NCBI GenBank assembly: GCA_001604385.1
Contig: LVBK01000008.1
Span: forward strand, 1-53,159
DNA from: Spirochaetales bacterium Spiro_09
GTDB lineage: Bacteria; Spirochaetota; Spirochaetia; Treponematales; Treponemataceae
Direction of reading: 5' to 3'
DNA length: 53,159 nucleotides
In this document: positions 7,031 through 14,961 of the stretch, one piece after another
Numbering within the stretch: position 1 is the first letter of the stretch
Layout: each line of letters begins with the position of its first letter
Notes under the pieces: generated by a model
Databases searched by the model: none
Told to the model about the DNA's origin: nothing
What the model saw: only the letters and a program-made list of their open reading frames with translations
Program-made: the position numbers and the translations under genes

Positions 7031-9110
7031 CAGACAAAAAGGAATTGTCATAGGCGCGGGTGTTCTGTTACTGCTTTTGGTCGGAACGCTCGGTTTTATC
7101 GCATTACGAGCGGCCGTGAATCCGGGCACTGATGATGAGTCGATCCGTGTGCGGATGAATACGTTGACCCTGGTGCGAACCTATGTTGACAAGGAAGAAT
7201 ATGACCGGGCTCTCTCCCTTCTCGAGAACCTGCTGATTCAGGATCCTATGGATAGCGATGCGCAGGAATTGATGGACAGCATTCTTTCAGCTCGTCGGGC
7301 AAAGCAGGCTCTGGAGGGTGGTTCTGCTGATCTGAGTCGTTCAGAAATCGATGCTGCAATGGAAGCTGCGCGTCGATCTGCCGCGCGTATTGCTGAAGCT
7401 GCAGATGCAGCCCAGCGCGCGGCCTCGCGGCTATCCGCCCAGGAAGTTTCGTCACGGGACCGTAATACACCGGTCGATGCTTCCATGAACCAGCCAGTCG
7501 CTGCAAAGAGCGAGAAAACCGCTGATGCTGAGCGTATTGCAGCGGATCGAGCTGCTGCCGAACAGGCTGCCGCTGACCGTGCCGCTGCCGAGCAATCTGC
7601 CGCAGCACAGGCTGCATCCGATGCGCAACGACGAAAAGAACTTGAGGCCGAACTTGCGCGAAAAAGTGCTGACCTTCAAAAACGGATTCAGGAAGTCAAT
7701 GAAGCCGTCAATAAGGGCAAAGACAGCGCTGCCTCGGGAAGTCTTCGCTCGGCCCTGTCAAGCTTTCAGGATGCTACCGGAAAACTTCCCGCAGGGGAGG
7801 ATACCTTTGCCTCCCAGAAATATCTGGAAATGGCCGAGTCTCTGTATGCCATTGCCGGTCAATCTTCTGACAGTACCATTCGTGATGAGGCGACCGCTTC
7901 TTCGCTTGAATATGTCAATCGTGCAATACAGCTTGATCCTACATCGGCATCGGCTCATTATCTGAAGTCCCGGATAATGGCCGATCAGAACAAAACGGAT
8001 GCCGCTCTGGCCAGCTTGCAGGAAGCGGCCCGTCTTGATGCATCCAATTACCTGTATCCGTTTGAACTGGGTAAAATATTCTATTCACAGCGGAAATTTG
8101 CCGAAGCTAAAGCCCAGTTTGCCAAAGCAGGTTCCTTGAAGTCAGACTTCGAACCAGCCTTTTTCAATCTCGGGATGTCCTGCCGCGCGCTGAATCAACA
8201 AACCGAGGCGCTTCAAGCCTTCAGGAAGGCTGTAGCGATAAAGAACGACTATACCCGCGCGCATATCGAAATTGCCCGAATCCTGGATAGAACCGGTGAT
8301 CATCAGGGAGCGGTATCATCATACACTACTGCGCTGAAGTTTGAACCTTCAAATGTTTCGGCGCTTCGTGAACTTGCATCTGTGTACAGTAAAATGAATC
8401 GATTCAATGATGCGGAGCGCTATTTCCGTGAGGCGCTCGCTCTTGGCTCTTCTGATGCCCAGACGAATTACAACATGGCAACGGTGCAGCTTGAACTGGG
8501 AAAACCCGCATTGGCACTTGATTATGCAAAGAAGGCAGTAGATGCCTCTCCTGACAACGCGCTCTTTTTGTATACATACGGGCTCGCCGGTGAGCGCAAC
8601 GGCATGATGGATGTAGCGCTGCAACAGTATGCGCGGTCAATTACTGCTGACCCCAAATATGTGAAGCCCCGAATCAATCTGGGCACCATGTATCTTGAAG
8701 CGGGCCGTATCGATGATGCCCTGTCCCAGTTGGTAGCCGCTTTCAATCTTGAAAAGGAAAATTTTGAGGTCAACAACAACCTGGGCAAGGCATATGGTTT
8801 GAAGGAGCAGTTTGACCGTTCGGTGGATCACTATGCCCGAGCTGTTGCCCGCGCACCCCGGGATGTGACGGTTAAAATCAATCTTGCGTCCGCCTATACC
8901 AGCGCGTCTCTGAATGAAAAAGCGCGCGATACATACCTTGAGGTACTAAAACTGGATCCCGCCCGTTGGGATGCCTATTATGAACTGGGAAAGCTTCACA
9001 TCAGTCTGAATGACCGTGAAGCGGCAAAAAAAGTGTTACAGGAACTATTAAACAAGAAGCCTGATTATATCCGCGCTTCGGAAGTTCGCTCCCTCCTGCA
9101 GACACTCTGA
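7023..9110 (+). CDS. Membrane-anchored TPR protein with Ala-rich coiled coil
   Basis: A TTG start with GAGG 9 bases upstream gives 695 residues; the start lies inside the previous gene (8-base overlap). An N-terminal membrane helix (about 8-31) is followed by a first TPR (about 45-90). Next is an alanine/arginine/glutamate-rich segment (about 105-235), probably coiled coil, that contains two near-identical ten-residue units (AADRAAAEQA, then AADRAAAEQS; about 173-192). From about 290 to 690 there are roughly eleven consecutive TPRs. The architecture suggests a periplasmic or cytoplasmic scaffold tethered to the inner membrane; spirochaetes carry many such proteins. It converges on mutL, whose stop lies 23 bases downstream. 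The function is unknown, but the domain reading is firm. Confidence 0.82.
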   Translation: MNNRQKGIVIGAGVLLLLLVGTLGFIALRAAVNPGTDDESIRVRMNTLTLVRTYVDKEEYDRALSLLENLLIQDPMDSDAQELMDSILSARRAKQALEGGSADLSRSEIDAAMEAARRSAARIAEAADAAQRAASRLSAQEVSSRDRNTPVDASMNQPVAAKSEKTADAERIAADRAAAEQAAADRAAAEQSAAAQAASDAQRRKELEAELARKSADLQKRIQEVNEAVNKGKDSAASGSLRSALSSFQDATGKLPAGEDTFASQKYLEMAESLYAIAGQSSDSTIRDEATASSLEYVNRAIQLDPTSASAHYLKSRIMADQNKTDAALASLQEAARLDASNYLYPFELGKIFYSQRKFAEAKAQFAKAGSLKSDFEPAFFNLGMSCRALNQQTEALQAFRKAVAIKNDYTRAHIEIARILDRTGDHQGAVSSYTTALKFEPSNVSALRELASVYSKMNRFNDAERYFREALALGSSDAQTNYNMATVQLELGKPALALDYAKKAVDASPDNALFLYTYGLAGERNGMMDVALQQYARSITADPKYVKPRINLGTMYLEAGRIDDALSQLVAAFNLEKENFEVNNNLGKAYGLKEQFDRSVDHYARAVARAPRDVTVKINLASAYTSASLNEKARDTYLEVLKLDPARWDAYYELGKLHISLNDREAAKKVLQELLNKKPDYIRASEVRSLLQTL
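7539..7598 (+). repeat. Imperfect 30-base tandem repeat in a TPR protein gene
   Basis: Two adjacent copies encode AADRAAAEQ-type decapeptides. The DNA copies differ mainly at third positions, so the repeat is kept at the protein level. A degenerate third unit (AAAQAASDAQ) follows. Confidence 0.6.
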
Positions 9111-9133
9111 CCGAAAAAACGTTTCGCCGTGTT

Positions 9134-10930
9134 TTACTCGGTTCTTCCGATTCGTGCAAACAGTTCGTCCCGGTCAATCACGATCCAAACCGGTCTTCCG
9201 TGGGGGCAGACCGGTTCCTCAAGCGAAAAGGTTTTTTCAACCAGATTCCGGGCAGTAAGCGGATCCAGAATGTCGCCGTCCTTGCACGCTGCCCGGCAGG
9301 CAGAGAGGGCATACAGACCGTGGAGCAGGGCACGGCCGTCTGTTTTTCCCGAGCTCAGGGCTTCCTGTATATCATGGGCAGTTCCCTTCCAGCGACCGGG
9401 AACCGAGGTAACCTGCCACAATCCCGGCCCTGTCCTGTTTAGCACAAAGCCTGCCTGCTCCAGATCGGCCTTGCCGGCTTCGATATGTTCATCGACACGT
9501 TCACTGTCCGTTTCAATGGTATAGGGAACCAATAATTCCTGCCTTCCTCCCGGATGACACATCAACTCATCATACAAAATTCGCTCGTGCGCCGCGTGCT
9601 GGTCAACGAGATATAACCGGTTGCCTTTTTCCACCGCAAGAAATGTCCCCAGAATTTGGCCAAGAAATCGGAATCCCGATCCAGTGTCAAGGGGAGGCAT
9701 GTATCCCGTCGGGGCCTTACCGTGCGCGGCCTGGACGAGCATTTCGGGCCAACTTCGTTCGCCCGATGTCAATGAATGCTCCCGATAGTTTTTGAAGGGT
9801 GAAGGGGACATACCGGCAGAAGTCATATCCCGGGCTCGCGATGCCGGATTCGCGTGATCGATCGAGGGAAACCCGTGTTCTTTTCCTTCGAACAATTCCC
9901 GGTTTTTTGTTTCCAGGCGCATCTTTGATATGGTGTAATTCCGGTAGAAGGACTGAATTGCCGAACTTACCGCATGATGAATAGTGCCCGCATCACGGAA
10001 GCGAGCCTCTTTCTTTGCTGGATGGATATTGAAATCGACAAGAGAGGGATCAATTGTCAGGAAAAGGAAGGCAAACGGATGGCCTCCGTTCGGGAAATGC
10101 CCCTCGGCGCCGTACTCTATGGCCTGTACGAGCGAATATTCCTGTATTCGTCTACCGTTCACAAATATTTGAGTGTCCCTCCGGTCGGGACGGACAACAT
10201 CGGGACTCCCCGCTATTGCAGTAAAGCTGAAACCTTCTCCGGTTCCGGTAATATTGTGTATAAGGGTTGCCCCTTCCCGGGGTTTCAAAGCGTCAATGAC
10301 CCGTTCGCGGAGACCGTTGACCGCCGGAAGGATGTATTTCGGCTGTCCGTCAACGGTAAGACGGAATTCTATATCTGGCCAGGCCAGCGCCTTCTCGATG
10401 AAGATTTGTCTGCATTGCCCGGTTTCAGCCGCGGGACGCTTTAAAAAATGGCGGCGGGCGGGAAAGTTGCCAAAGAGGTTTTCAACCTGAATAATCGTAC
10501 CCGCTTGAAGTCTTCCCGGTTCCAGAATACCATTCGACAACCTCCAGGCTCCCTGGCCCTTGCGGATCGAGGTTATTTCGAGTTGAGCAACTGCCTGGAT
10601 TGAAGACAATGCTTCACCGCGAAAACCGAGTGTGGAAAGCGACAGCAGGTCCTCCTCCCGTGAAATCTTGCTGGTGGTGTGTGTTCGGGTGCATACGGCC
10701 AGGTCTTCCCGGGTCATTCCATATCCGTCATCTGAAATTCTGATGCGCTCTATGCCTCCACCGGTAATCTCGACGGTTATCTTCCGTGAGAGCGCGTCTA
10801 TTGAATTATCGAGAAGCTCGCGGACTACCGCTGCGGGACGGTCAATGACTTCTCCTGCCGCTATTTTTCGTGCGACCTCGGGGGGCAGTTCCCGTACGGG
10901 ACCGGGTAGGGCGGCCGTGTGTTCAGTCAA
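9134..10930 (-). CDS. mutL: DNA mismatch repair protein MutL
   Basis: MutL couples mismatch recognition by MutS to strand incision. The N-terminal GHKL ATPase is textbook: PPEVARKIAAGEVIDRPAAV, then ELLDNSIDA (N-box), DDGYGM, and TLGFRGEALSSI. The C-terminal domain contains DQHAAHERILYDE, the DQHA(x)2E(x)4E motif of MutL proteins with intrinsic endonuclease activity, as expected in bacteria without MutH. The frame is open to an ATG at 10969. I prefer TTG at 10930, which has GGAG 7 bases upstream, overlaps the xseB stop by 8 bases and puts only about 14 residues before the conserved start; this gives 598 residues. It is third in an xseA-xseB-mutL operon. No mutS lies in the window. Confidence 0.96.
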   Translation of the reverse strand: MTEHTAALPGPVRELPPEVARKIAAGEVIDRPAAVVRELLDNSIDALSRKITVEITGGGIERIRISDDGYGMTREDLAVCTRTHTTSKISREEDLLSLSTLGFRGEALSSIQAVAQLEITSIRKGQGAWRLSNGILEPGRLQAGTIIQVENLFGNFPARRHFLKRPAAETGQCRQIFIEKALAWPDIEFRLTVDGQPKYILPAVNGLRERVIDALKPREGATLIHNITGTGEGFSFTAIAGSPDVVRPDRRDTQIFVNGRRIQEYSLVQAIEYGAEGHFPNGGHPFAFLFLTIDPSLVDFNIHPAKKEARFRDAGTIHHAVSSAIQSFYRNYTISKMRLETKNRELFEGKEHGFPSIDHANPASRARDMTSAGMSPSPFKNYREHSLTSGERSWPEMLVQAAHGKAPTGYMPPLDTGSGFRFLGQILGTFLAVEKGNRLYLVDQHAAHERILYDELMCHPGGRQELLVPYTIETDSERVDEHIEAGKADLEQAGFVLNRTGPGLWQVTSVPGRWKGTAHDIQEALSSGKTDGRALLHGLYALSACRAACKDGDILDPLTARNLVEKTFSLEEPVCPHGRPVWIVIDRDELFARIGRTE

Positions 10931-11159
10931 GACCCTGCTCCGAAAAAAGATCAAGTTCGGGTTTTTCATCGACCGTAGCGGGTTGATTCATCAGTATCTG
11001 GATTTTACCTTCGATCTTGTCCAGATCCTTTTCAAGCGTCTTTGCCAGCTTGATGCCTTCCTCAAAGAATGACAGTGCATCTTCAAGGGAAAGGTCGGGG
11101 TTCCGTATCGCCTCGCTCAGTGTTTCAAGCCGTTCGAGCCTTTCTTCAAATTTCTTCAT
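10923..11159 (-). CDS. xseB: Exodeoxyribonuclease VII small subunit
   Basis: The product is the small subunit of exonuclease VII, which degrades single-stranded DNA with the XseA subunit. The sequence FEERLERLETLSEAIRNPDL followed by SLEDALSFFEEGIKLAKTLEKDL is diagnostic of the family, which forms a helical hairpin. The ATG at 11159 gives 78 residues, the usual size, and has GAGG 9 bases upstream. An earlier ATG at 11177 would add six unrelated residues. The start overlaps the end of xseA by 14 bases and the end overlaps the mutL start by 8, so all three are translationally coupled. Confidence 0.95.
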   Translation of the reverse strand: MKKFEERLERLETLSEAIRNPDLSLEDALSFFEEGIKLAKTLEKDLDKIEGKIQILMNQPATVDEKPELDLFSEQGLD

Positions 11160-12363
11160 GTTCTGTAGCCTCCACACGGGCAGTGATTGTTCCCTGTTCG
11201 GGAATTATTTCCAGCAGTGAGCCGGTTGGGGCGTCTAAACTGGATCTGATGATCGCACCGGTCGTTTTGTCCCGAACCATCGCATATCCACGGGCAAGGA
11301 TCGTTCGTGGGTTGCCCGCTTCAAGGGTAGCGCTCATGCGCTCTATCGCCAGGCGGGTATCAAGGACCCGTGCTGATAGCGCTTCCAGCAAGGCCTCTTT
11401 TGCATCATCAAAACGCAATAATAGCGGTTGTTCTATGCGTCTGAATCTCAGCTCAAGGGATTCCCGGCTAAATTGATTCATTATGAGCCGGAAACGATCT
11501 GTCTTGCGATGCATGGACTGTTCTATTTCATACCTGGCGGATTCTATCCGTTCAAGAATGTCACTTTTGAGCGGACTTACCAGTTCTGCCGCTGCCGAGG
11601 GAGTCGGCGCACGCAGATCGGCTGCAAAATCGGTCAGCGCCCAGTCAATTTCATGTCCTACCGCGCTTATCACCGGTATGTCTGATTCACAGACTTTTCT
11701 GACTACTTTTTCCTCGGAAAAGGGAAGTAAATCTTCCAGGGATCCTCCCCCCCGTCCAATGATGATCACGTCGCCCAGCCTGTGTGTGTTTGCGACATCG
11801 AGCTGGCGGACGAGACTGTCTGATGCCTCGTTTCCCTGAACGACTGCGGGAAGAATTGTTATCCCGATATGCGGATTTCTTCTTCTGATAATTTGAATGA
11901 TATCGCGGATAGCAGCTCCCGTAGGGCTGGTAATGACCGCAACCGTTTGTGGAAAAAACGGGATTTTTTTCTTTCGGTCAGTATCAAAAAGCCCTTCCGA
12001 GGCAAGTTTTTTCTTCCGTTCCTCAAGCAGCGAAAGAATGTCGCCCTGACCGGCAAGTTTCATGGAATCGACGACAATCTGGTAAGAACCCCTGGCTTCA
12101 TAGACCGAAAGGGATCCTGTAGCGTGAACCAGAAGGCCGTCCTTCGGAGTAAACGGAAGGTAGCGGGCTTTTCCCTTGAACATGACCGCAGAAATTGCAC
12201 TTGTCTCATCTTTCAGGGTAAAATACAGATGTCCCGAGCTGGATGGCCGGAAGTTTGATACTTCTCCTTCAAGGCATACTGAGGGAAACGAACCTTCCAG
12301 TATTTCCTTGACGAGTGAGTTGATTTCCGATACGCGCAGTAGTTTGATTCCGTTCACGGTCAT
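11146..12363 (-). CDS. xseA: Exodeoxyribonuclease VII large subunit
   Basis: This is the catalytic subunit of exonuclease VII, acting on single-stranded DNA ends in repair and recombination. It has an N-terminal OB-fold (about 1-105, GEVSNFRPSSSGHLYFTLKD). The catalytic domain follows, with VAVITSPTGAAIRDI, DVIIIGRGGGSLEDLLPF and ISAVGHEIDWALTDFAADLR, all family signatures. A helical region comes next, and a short C-terminal strand segment ends inside xseB. The 405 residues are slightly shorter than the roughly 450 of E. coli. No clear ribosome binding site precedes the ATG. It is divergent from the radical SAM gene; the intergenic stretch is about 60 bases if that gene starts at 12426. Confidence 0.95.
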   Translation of the reverse strand: MTVNGIKLLRVSEINSLVKEILEGSFPSVCLEGEVSNFRPSSSGHLYFTLKDETSAISAVMFKGKARYLPFTPKDGLLVHATGSLSVYEARGSYQIVVDSMKLAGQGDILSLLEERKKKLASEGLFDTDRKKKIPFFPQTVAVITSPTGAAIRDIIQIIRRRNPHIGITILPAVVQGNEASDSLVRQLDVANTHRLGDVIIIGRGGGSLEDLLPFSEEKVVRKVCESDIPVISAVGHEIDWALTDFAADLRAPTPSAAAELVSPLKSDILERIESARYEIEQSMHRKTDRFRLIMNQFSRESLELRFRRIEQPLLLRFDDAKEALLEALSARVLDTRLAIERMSATLEAGNPRTILARGYAMVRDKTTGAIIRSSLDAPTGSLLEIIPEQGTITARVEATEHEEI

Positions 12364-12425
12364 ACACTAGCATGCGTCGGGAGATTTCTCAAGCTGAGCG
12401 TTCTGATGCCGATATTGAAGGTACG

Positions 12426-14024
12426 ATGAAAAATATTGTTTTTCTGTTTGCCGGTGAAATTTCCTCTTGTGCCTTTGAGCCGTTTTCGGGCACAGTTTCT
12501 GCCTTTGACCGTTCTGTCACCTTTGCACATGCCTTGCCGGATGTTTCCCGGATAGTATTGCTTTCTGGCCATCGGAGTCATGCCGGGGCCATATTGCCGG
12601 AATTGCCACCCATACCGCCCGAAATACACCATATTCACGAAGAAATGTGGACTGTTTCTTCTTTTTGTTCAACGCTTGCCGAACAAACGGAGGGTTATGA
12701 TAATGTGTTCTTCTTTTTTGCGGATCAACCTCTTCTTGATATATCCGCAACTGAACGTCTTTTAAAGCAACACCTTCGCTATGCGGCAGAATACACCTTT
12801 GCTGACGGGTATCCTTCCGGTCTTTTCGCCGATATTCTTTCAGCGGGAAGTGCACCCTTTCTGAAGAAACTGTCACAGGACGATACTTCCCGTGTTGAGC
12901 GCACGGTCATCTTTGATACCATAAAAAAAGAGATAAACTCGTTTGATATTGAAACCGACGTATCCCCGGTGGATCACCGACAATTACGCTTGATATTTGC
13001 CGCCGATTCGCTGCGAAATCTGCGTCTTTGTAAATCATTTTCCGACCTGAACGTCGAGAACTGTTCAGCACTTATTTCCGCGCGCCGGAAAGAACTGTAT
13101 ACACTGCCGGCTTTCTATAATATACAGATCAGTGGTCGCTGCCCCTATGAATGCGTTTACTGCCCCTATCCCGCCATGTGCTCTAACGGAGCAGGCCTGT
13201 CTCCGGGAATCCGGGCGACTGAACGAAATGATTTTATGGATGTGAGTCTTTTTTTGTCCATCGTCGACAACATTGCCGCGTATTCTCATGAGGCTGTCAT
13301 TGGTCTTTCTCTGTTCGGAGAGCCGTCATATCATCCCCGTATTGTCGATCTTGTTGCCGGTGTACTGAAGTATCCAGGCCTTTCCGTGTTAATCGAAACA
13401 ACGGGTATCGGCTGGAATGCAGAAACGATAGCCAGTATCCACCGTATTGCAGCTTCCGCGCACAACCGGACAAACGGACAGGAACCGATACATTGGATAG
13501 TGTCGCTTGATGCGACTACAGCGGAGAGTTGGACTCGCCTGCATGGATGCATGGACCGGGATCTCCCGGGCCGTTGCATAGCTTTGTTCAATGAGGCAGT
13601 CAATTTCGTTCATACAATTGCCCCGTTGTTTCCCCGTGCGGTATGGTCTCAAATGCTCAGGCTCAAGGATAACGAAGAAGAGCTTGAGCCTTTTTACCGT
13701 TACTGGAAAGAGGCGACAGGTTCGGTTATTATCCAGAAACATGATCATTTCTGCAAAACCATTGAAGACCGCCGTGTTGCAGATTTATCCCCGCTTGAGC
13801 GCAATCCATGCTGGCATTTGAAGCGTGATATGTGTATCATGCTTGACGGAACCGTACCCCTGTGTCGGGAAGATGTCTACGCATCAATGGCGTACGGTAA
13901 TGTATTTACTGATACATTCGAGTATATTCGTTCACGGATGTGTGCGGTATATGAGGGGCACTGCGAAGGCCGCTATGAGGGGATGTGCGCTGACTGTGAT
14001 GAATACTATACCTTTAATTTTTAA
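12426..14024 (+). CDS. Spiro-SPASM radical SAM protein with nucleotidyltransferase-like N-terminus
   Basis: The product is 532 residues from the ATG at 12426 (GAAGG a few bases upstream); an in-frame ATG at 12372 lacks a ribosome binding site. The first 200 or so residues look like a degenerate SpsF/KdsB-type sugar nucleotidyltransferase (MKNIVFLFAGE, then FFFFADQPLLD). A radical SAM core follows with CPYECVYC, the CX3CX2C ligand set for the SAM-binding 4Fe-4S cluster. The C-terminus is a cysteine-rich SPASM domain (CWHLKRDMCIMLDG, VPLCRED, MCADCDEYY) for auxiliary clusters. This architecture matches the spiro-SPASM family restricted, as far as I know, to spirochaetes; no reaction is known to me. 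It opens an overlapping run of sugar-related genes ending upstream of flaA. Confidence 0.88.
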   Translation: MKNIVFLFAGEISSCAFEPFSGTVSAFDRSVTFAHALPDVSRIVLLSGHRSHAGAILPELPPIPPEIHHIHEEMWTVSSFCSTLAEQTEGYDNVFFFFADQPLLDISATERLLKQHLRYAAEYTFADGYPSGLFADILSAGSAPFLKKLSQDDTSRVERTVIFDTIKKEINSFDIETDVSPVDHRQLRLIFAADSLRNLRLCKSFSDLNVENCSALISARRKELYTLPAFYNIQISGRCPYECVYCPYPAMCSNGAGLSPGIRATERNDFMDVSLFLSIVDNIAAYSHEAVIGLSLFGEPSYHPRIVDLVAGVLKYPGLSVLIETTGIGWNAETIASIHRIAASAHNRTNGQEPIHWIVSLDATTAESWTRLHGCMDRDLPGRCIALFNEAVNFVHTIAPLFPRAVWSQMLRLKDNEEELEPFYRYWKEATGSVIIQKHDHFCKTIEDRRVADLSPLERNPCWHLKRDMCIMLDGTVPLCREDVYASMAYGNVFTDTFEYIRSRMCAVYEGHCEGRYEGMCADCDEYYTFNF

Positions 14025-14961
14025 TGAGAAAAAAGTTTCTCACACAATAATCGGCGGTACTGTAAAAAAAAGTATCGAGGAACATATTCCCCTTACCGTT
14101 ATTCTGTTGCATCGGGGTGGTAGATATTACCGTTCTGCGGTATTCCAGAATCTTGAAAACGCGGGATTCACTTCGATAATTTCTGTGGAAATGGCTAACG
14201 AGCCCTATGATATTGAAAGTCTTTCCGCCCGTTTCCCGTCGGTTAAATTTTTACTTCCGCTTGAAAAAGTTACCATCGGTGAAATGATAAATACCGCTGT
14301 TGCCGAGATTGAATCCGATTATTTTTTTGTCGTCTGGAACGACATGAAAATAACACCGGCCTCCTTGCCTGCTCGTGTCCTCCAGCGACAAACCGCTTCC
14401 GATCTGTTTTGTATGGCTCCGGTTCTTTCAAGTCAGCGTATGGAAGCTCTTCCCGTTCAAATGGTTCCCGCCCTGAAAGGAAATTCGTTCGATATTGAAC
14501 CCATGCTGTGCTACCGGGATGGATGTCGCACCGCGTATCCTTTCGATTTTACCGGAGTATACAACCGAACCCGTTTTATCTCGCTGGGCGGTTTTGATCA
14601 TAGCATACGAAATGCCTATTGGCAAAATATTGATCTTGGATTTCGCGCTCATCTGTGGGGGGAACGTATTGAAATTGCAAGCGGATTCCGGATTCTGTAT
14701 GACAGCGAAATACCTAAAGAAGATATTACTCCGGACAGTTCATATTTTTCTTTCTACCTGAAAAATCTGGCACCCGTACTGCGGGCTCACGAAGCCTTTT
14801 TGCCCTGGTCCCGTTTTTATACCTATGCGACGCATTCCGGCCGGAATATACTCTCTTCCCTTCGGGTCTTTTTGCAAGCGCGAAAATGGATTTCCATCAA
14901 TCGCAACCGTTTCGTACATGATGCTGCTACCATGACAGCGCGTTGGGAGCCAAATCTGTGA
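13999..14961 (+). CDS. Glycosyltransferase-like protein (GT-A fold)
   Basis: The ATG at 13999 overlaps the radical SAM gene by 26 bases and gives 320 residues; no strong ribosome binding site is seen, so the start is uncertain. The sequence looks like a family 2-type glycosyltransferase. An N-terminal beta-alpha pattern (IPLTVILLHRGGRYYRSAVF) comes first. FFVVWNDMKITPASL follows, where a DxD-like acidic motif would sit (here only ND). Then come FDFTGVYNRTRFISLGGFD and NIDLGFRAHLWGERI, resembling the acceptor-side GGFDE...EDxDLxxR region. It has no membrane segment. Donor and acceptor are unknown. Its neighbours suggest a role in building or attaching an unusual sugar. Confidence 0.75.
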   Translation: MNTIPLIFNEKKVSHTIIGGTVKKSIEEHIPLTVILLHRGGRYYRSAVFQNLENAGFTSIISVEMANEPYDIESLSARFPSVKFLLPLEKVTIGEMINTAVAEIESDYFFVVWNDMKITPASLPARVLQRQTASDLFCMAPVLSSQRMEALPVQMVPALKGNSFDIEPMLCYRDGCRTAYPFDFTGVYNRTRFISLGGFDHSIRNAYWQNIDLGFRAHLWGERIEIASGFRILYDSEIPKEDITPDSSYFSFYLKNLAPVLRAHEAFLPWSRFYTYATHSGRNILSSLRVFLQARKWISINRNRFVHDAATMTARWEPNL

